From the NCBI GenBank assembly GCA_964407165.1, contig CAYOUJ010000052.1:1-16734 (forward strand): a stretch of 16,734 nt of DNA, in the 5' to 3' direction. Source of the DNA: CAZPKH01 sp964407165 (GTDB lineage Bacteria; Bacteroidota; Bacteroidia; Bacteroidales; Muribaculaceae). The position numbers were made by a program, and so were the translations under genes. This document shows positions 14,264-16,734 of the stretch, one piece after another. How positions within the stretch are numbered: position 1 is the stretch's first letter; every line of letters begins with the position of its first letter. The notes under the pieces are model-generated. The model did not search any database, was not told the DNA's origin, and saw only the letters and a list, made by a program, of their open reading frames with translations.

Positions 14264-14349
14264 GTTAAGGAGATTAAGGAAGTTAAGGAGATTAAGGAAT
14301 TTAAGGTCGTTAATTTCCTTAATCTCCTTAATCTCCTTAATTTCTTTAA
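14264..14349. repeat. 9-base tandem arrays facing each other as a long hairpin
   Basis: The left arm is GTTAAGGAG, ATTAAGGAA, GTTAAGGAG, ATTAAGGAA and TTTAAGG (14264-14306). The right arm (about 14310-14349) is the inverted copy in the same 9-base phase. Together they give a stem of about 40 base pairs with few mismatches and a loop of only a few bases. It begins 5 bases beyond the stop codon of the minus-strand gene at 14355. AAGGGGGTT occurs just outside the left arm and again beyond the right arm, as a short direct repeat flanking the structure. Probable role: terminator or 3' stabiliser between convergent genes. Confidence 0.85.
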
Positions 14350-14354
14350 GGGGG

Positions 14355-15200
14355 TTATCGGTAGGAGGTGACGAGGAGGGTGGAGCCGGCGTCGAGGGCG
14401 GCCTTGACCTCTTTCTGGCCTTTCTCGACTTTGCAGAGGCTGACGTCGTCGCCGAGGACTTCCTCGACTTTGAGGCGTCCGATCTGTTTGCGGGTCTCTT
14501 TGCCGCCGACCATGCCGACTTCGTAGACATGGAAGTGGAGGCCTTTGTAGACACCATTGGCCTCGCCGAGGTCGATGTAGACTTGCTGCATCTTGTCTTT
14601 CTTCTCGTTGCCGCGCTCAAGGATGGTGGCAGTGAGGGGGAACATGTTGTCGTAGGCGGCGACTATCTTGTTGTGAAGGCCTTTGATGGCCATTTTGACG
14701 GCTTCGTCTTCGTTTTTGGCGTAGTCATATTGGCTGACTGCGGAGGAGAAGGCGTTGGTCCACTGCTGGCCGGAGGCGAGGTCGGTGAGGGTGAGCGAGA
14801 CGCCGACGGAGGCGGCGTATGAGTTGACTGTTTCGTAATATTTCTTGCCGTTCTTGTCTTTGTGCTCGATCTCTTCGGAGGTGATGGTGGTGGAGATGGA
14901 TGTAATCTCGCCGGTGATGCGGTAAGCGCCTTGGTCGGTGACGGGAGCGAGGCGGAGGACGTCGGTGAACGCGGAGACTACGGCGGCGTTGACGGTTGGG
15001 ACGTACTCGGGATGGTTGTTGTTGGTGGCGTTGCCGGCTACGGCCTCGAAGACGGTGCCGATGACTTTGCCGGCGCTGTTCTTTGATTCGGGGACGGTGT
15101 AGGTGAGGTCGTAGACTTCGACGGGGTAGATGTCGTTGGCGGTCTGGGCGACGGCGGCGGAGGCGCTGAGGAGGGTGAGGGCGAGTAGAAGTTTTCTCAT
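14355..15200 (-). CDS. Secreted CsgG/FlgT-like protein of unknown function
   Basis: This 281-residue protein begins with a signal peptide (MRKLLLALTLLSASAAVAQ, cut after residue 19). There is no lipobox cysteine, so it is probably a soluble periplasmic protein. Residues about 65-185 alternate strands and helices (ITGEITSIST at 95-104, VSLTLTDLASGQQW at 134-147), as in the CsgG/TolB-like fold that reads out and modifies short-lived promoters of envelope assembly. Residues about 203-281 (IDLGEANGVYKGLHFHVYEV, then IGRLKVEEVLGDDVSLCKV) resemble the C-terminal domain of FlgT and related proteins. The similarity is by pattern only and I do not recognise a named family. It has its own promoter (15241-15272) and a long hairpin right after its stop codon. 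Confidence 0.7.
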   Translation of the reverse strand: MRKLLLALTLLSASAAVAQTANDIYPVEVYDLTYTVPESKNSAGKVIGTVFEAVAGNATNNNHPEYVPTVNAAVVSAFTDVLRLAPVTDQGAYRITGEITSISTTITSEEIEHKDKNGKKYYETVNSYAASVGVSLTLTDLASGQQWTNAFSSAVSQYDYAKNEDEAVKMAIKGLHNKIVAAYDNMFPLTATILERGNEKKDKMQQVYIDLGEANGVYKGLHFHVYEVGMVGGKETRKQIGRLKVEEVLGDDVSLCKVEKGQKEVKAALDAGSTLLVTSYR

Positions 15201-15240
15201 TGGGGTGATGAATGTGATGTTAGCGTGACGATGTTGGATG

Positions 15241-15272
15241 CAAATTTACGACAAATTGCGGCAAGTGCCAAA
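15241..15272 (-). promoter_or_regulatory. Bacteroidota promoter for the CsgG/FlgT-like gene
   Basis: On the minus strand TTTG (15269-15272) and TAAATTTG (15241-15248) are separated by 20 bases, a full match to the consensus. The box ends 40 bases before the ATG at 15200. It lies just downstream of the perfect hairpin at 15290-15358, so terminator and promoter separate the two transcription units. Confidence 0.75.
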
Positions 15273-15289
15273 TAAAATCGCTAAAGCAT

Positions 15290-15358
15290 CATACAGAAAC
15301 AATAGAAACAACAGAAACCTTTTTAAAAAGTTTCTGTTGTTTCTATTGTTTCTGTATG
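15290..15358 (-). terminator. Perfect 29-base-pair hairpin after the porin gene
   Basis: The arms 15290-15318 and 15330-15358 are exact reverse complements, with an 11-base centre that itself contains TTTTTAAAAA. Each arm consists of 9-base units (ACAGAAACA, ATAGAAACA, ACAGAAACC). The hairpin begins 10 bases after the porin stop codon on the minus strand and is followed by the next gene's promoter, so termination of the porin message is the likely role. No long T-run follows, but the arm itself is T-rich. Confidence 0.8.
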
Positions 15359-15368
15359 AAATGTTATG

Positions 15369-16568
15369 TCAGAAGACGGGCATCTGCCAGATGAAGCCTA
15401 CGGAGAGGCGGGAGGTGTTGTAGTTGGACTCGCCGAAGGCTTTTGCGCGGTCGTTGTAGCGGTAGCTGCGGCCGATGTAGGTGGCGAAGAAGTGGAGGTT
15501 GCTGTCGGCCATGGGGTAGTACTCGATGCCGGCGATGTAGCCCCAGGCTGTGCGGTAGCGTCCTTTCTCGAGGTTGAAGGATATGCCTTCGTCGTCGACG
15601 ACGCGGGCCTTGTAGAGGCCTGCGGTCTCATACATGCCTTTGAAGAAGACGTTCCACTTAGGTGTGAAGCGGTAGTTGAGGTGGAGCACGAATGACATGT
15701 ATTCGGCGGAGGCTGTCATCTTGGTAGGGTCGAGGCTGCCGACGATAGAGGTCATGATGCCTTTGCGGTCGACGCCCTCGCGGGAGTACATCCAGTCAAA
15801 GTAAGCGCCGACTTTGGGGCTGATCACGAACTCGTTGCCGAGTGCGAAGTAGTACATCTGGCGACCCTTGACCTCGCTCATGGCGGAGGCAGACCAGCGT
15901 GTCTTGAAGACGTCGCAGAAGTTGCCGTTCCAGTTGAGGGTGTAGACGAGTGGCAGCTTTGACTTCTCATAATTGCCGTATTTCTCCTCGGAGCTTTCAT
16001 TGAGTGCGTCGAGCACCTGGAACTGGAGCTGCTGGCGCGGGGTGAAGTTGTAAGCGACGTTTACACCGGTCATGAAGTTTGACATGTAGTCGACCATGTC
16101 GGAATACTGGTAGATTTCAATAGGGTTGAGGTCGAACTCGATGCCGCCGTAGGATGCGCACTGCTTGCCGAGGAAAGCGCTCCACTTGCCGCCGTGGAGG
16201 CCGATGCCGGCGATGTCGATGGCGTATGCGAGGTTGTCTTCAGGCGCTGGCTGCTGGCTCTTGGTGAGGCGCTGGCGGTAACGGTAGCTCAGCCAGTCGT
16301 TGATGTCGCCCTTGGCCTCGATGCGGAACTGGCTCATCTGGAACTTCCCCTGGTCGAAGTCGCCGCCGGTCCAGGATGCGTCGAAGTCGCCGTGCATGTT
16401 GAAGTAGAGGTTAAACTTGTCGGTCTTTTTCTGGATCTTTGTGACCGTTTCAAAGAGGGCTTTTTCCTGCTCCGAGGTGGGGGTATAGGGGTCTGCGTCC
16501 TGCTGTGCCAGGCCCGTGGCGGGGATGACGAGGGCAGCGGCGAGGAGCCATAGAGTGTTAGTTTTCAT
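15369..16568 (-). CDS. Outer-membrane porin, OprP/OprO-like
   Basis: This 399-residue protein has a signal peptide (MKTNTLWLLAAALVIPATGL, cut after A21). A helical, charged stretch follows (about 30-50, EQEKALFETVTKIQKKTDKF), then a long run of alternating aromatic and polar strands typical of a beta-barrel, for example YRYRQRL, FVLHLNYRF and HFFATYIGRSYRY. It ends FIWQMPVF, with the C-terminal Phe recognised by the barrel assembly machinery. The pattern and length fit the Porin_O_P family (PF07396), which includes phosphate- and polyphosphate-selective porins. Substrate in Bacteroidota is usually unknown, so selectivity is not claimed. The gene ends at a strong hairpin. No clear TAnnTTTG box precedes the ATG, and the promoter may lie in or beyond the repeat-rich region to the right. 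Confidence 0.85.
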   Translation of the reverse strand: MKTNTLWLLAAALVIPATGLAQQDADPYTPTSEQEKALFETVTKIQKKTDKFNLYFNMHGDFDASWTGGDFDQGKFQMSQFRIEAKGDINDWLSYRYRQRLTKSQQPAPEDNLAYAIDIAGIGLHGGKWSAFLGKQCASYGGIEFDLNPIEIYQYSDMVDYMSNFMTGVNVAYNFTPRQQLQFQVLDALNESSEEKYGNYEKSKLPLVYTLNWNGNFCDVFKTRWSASAMSEVKGRQMYYFALGNEFVISPKVGAYFDWMYSREGVDRKGIMTSIVGSLDPTKMTASAEYMSFVLHLNYRFTPKWNVFFKGMYETAGLYKARVVDDEGISFNLEKGRYRTAWGYIAGIEYYPMADSNLHFFATYIGRSYRYNDRAKAFGESNYNTSRLSVGFIWQMPVF

Positions 16569-16597
16569 GACGTATGGTTTTGAGGGATTGGGAATAA

Positions 16598-16628
16598 GGA
16601 AATTAAGGAGCTTAAGGAAATTAAGGAG
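16598..16628. repeat. 9-base tandem repeat upstream of the porin gene
   Basis: The units GGAAATTAA, GGAGCTTAA and GGAAATTAA, then a partial GGAG, run in strict 9-base phase, starting 30 bases upstream of the porin start codon. The unit is the same type as at 4688-4723 and 14264-14349. Confidence 0.75.
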
Positions 16629-16631
16629 AGT

Positions 16632-16727
16632 GTGGTTAGTGATTAGTGGTTAGTGATTAGTGATGAGTGATGAGCTTTATGGTCAGTGAATTAGCTATTC
16701 ACTACTCCCTACTCACTAATTACTTAG
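16632..16727. repeat. 7-base tandem array with imperfect inverted copy at right edge
   Basis: Six 7-base units (GTGGTTA, GTGATTA, GTGGTTA, GTGATTA, GTGATGA, GTGATGA; 16632-16673) lead to GCT. They face an imperfect inverted array with the same 7-base spacing (about 16693-16727, units such as TTCACTA, CTCCCTA, CTCACTA). AGCT occurs on each side of the central loop. The tract fills the rest of the window. No gene is seen to its right. Confidence 0.7.
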
Positions 16728-16734
16728 GCTAGTA

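Noticed and set aside
16598..16727. CRISPR-like appearance of the repeated tract at the right edge
   Set aside because: Units are 7 or 9 bases, contiguous and without spacers, and no cas genes are present.

Overview
The window looks like chromosomal DNA from a member of the Bacteroidales. The coding regions are GC-rich and the intergenic spacers are AT-rich. Several genes are preceded by the Bacteroidota-type promoter (TTTG or TTG, 19-20 bases, then TAnnTTTG). The gene content fits this order: a long Bacteroidota-type YidC, MtaB, an OprP/OprO-like porin, an AAA-ATPase-like/PD-(D/E)XK protein and a leucine-rich secreted protein. A gut family such as Muribaculaceae is plausible, but I cannot fix the family from sequence alone.

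Layout. (1) 220-6358, minus strand: an apparent operon read right to left as pyrG (CTP synthase), yidC (membrane insertase), mtaB (tRNA ms2t6A methylthiotransferase) and a family 2 glycosyltransferase. mtaB and the glycosyltransferase overlap by ATGA. (2) 6487-10009, plus strand: an ABC-F ATPase, then an AAA-ATPase-like/PD-(D/E)XK protein with its own near-ideal promoter. (3) 10039-12834, minus strand: a two-gene unit with a secreted multidomain SGNH-hydrolase-like protein followed 9 bases later by a GT32-type glycosyltransferase. (4) 13012-14070, plus strand: a secreted protein made of twelve unbroken 21-residue leucine-rich repeats. (5) 14355-16568, minus strand: a secreted CsgG/FlgT-like protein and an outer-membrane porin, each probably its own unit.

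The most unusual material is between the genes. At least seven spacer tracts (2461-2555, 4688-4723, 6419-6446, 14264-14349, 15290-15358, 16598-16628, 16632-16727) are built from tandem units of exactly 7 or 9 bases. In four of them the tandem array faces its own inverted copy, giving long hairpins just after stop codons or around start codons. Unit sequence differs between tracts but the architecture recurs. Separately, 14193-14232 holds a GTAG-headed GC-rich palindrome with the form of a REP element.

The first four genes are mainly housekeeping: nucleotide supply, membrane protein insertion and tRNA modification. The remaining genes mostly concern the cell envelope: glycosyl transfer, secreted or surface proteins, and a porin. 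No prophage, CRISPR array, insertion sequence, tRNA or rRNA was seen.
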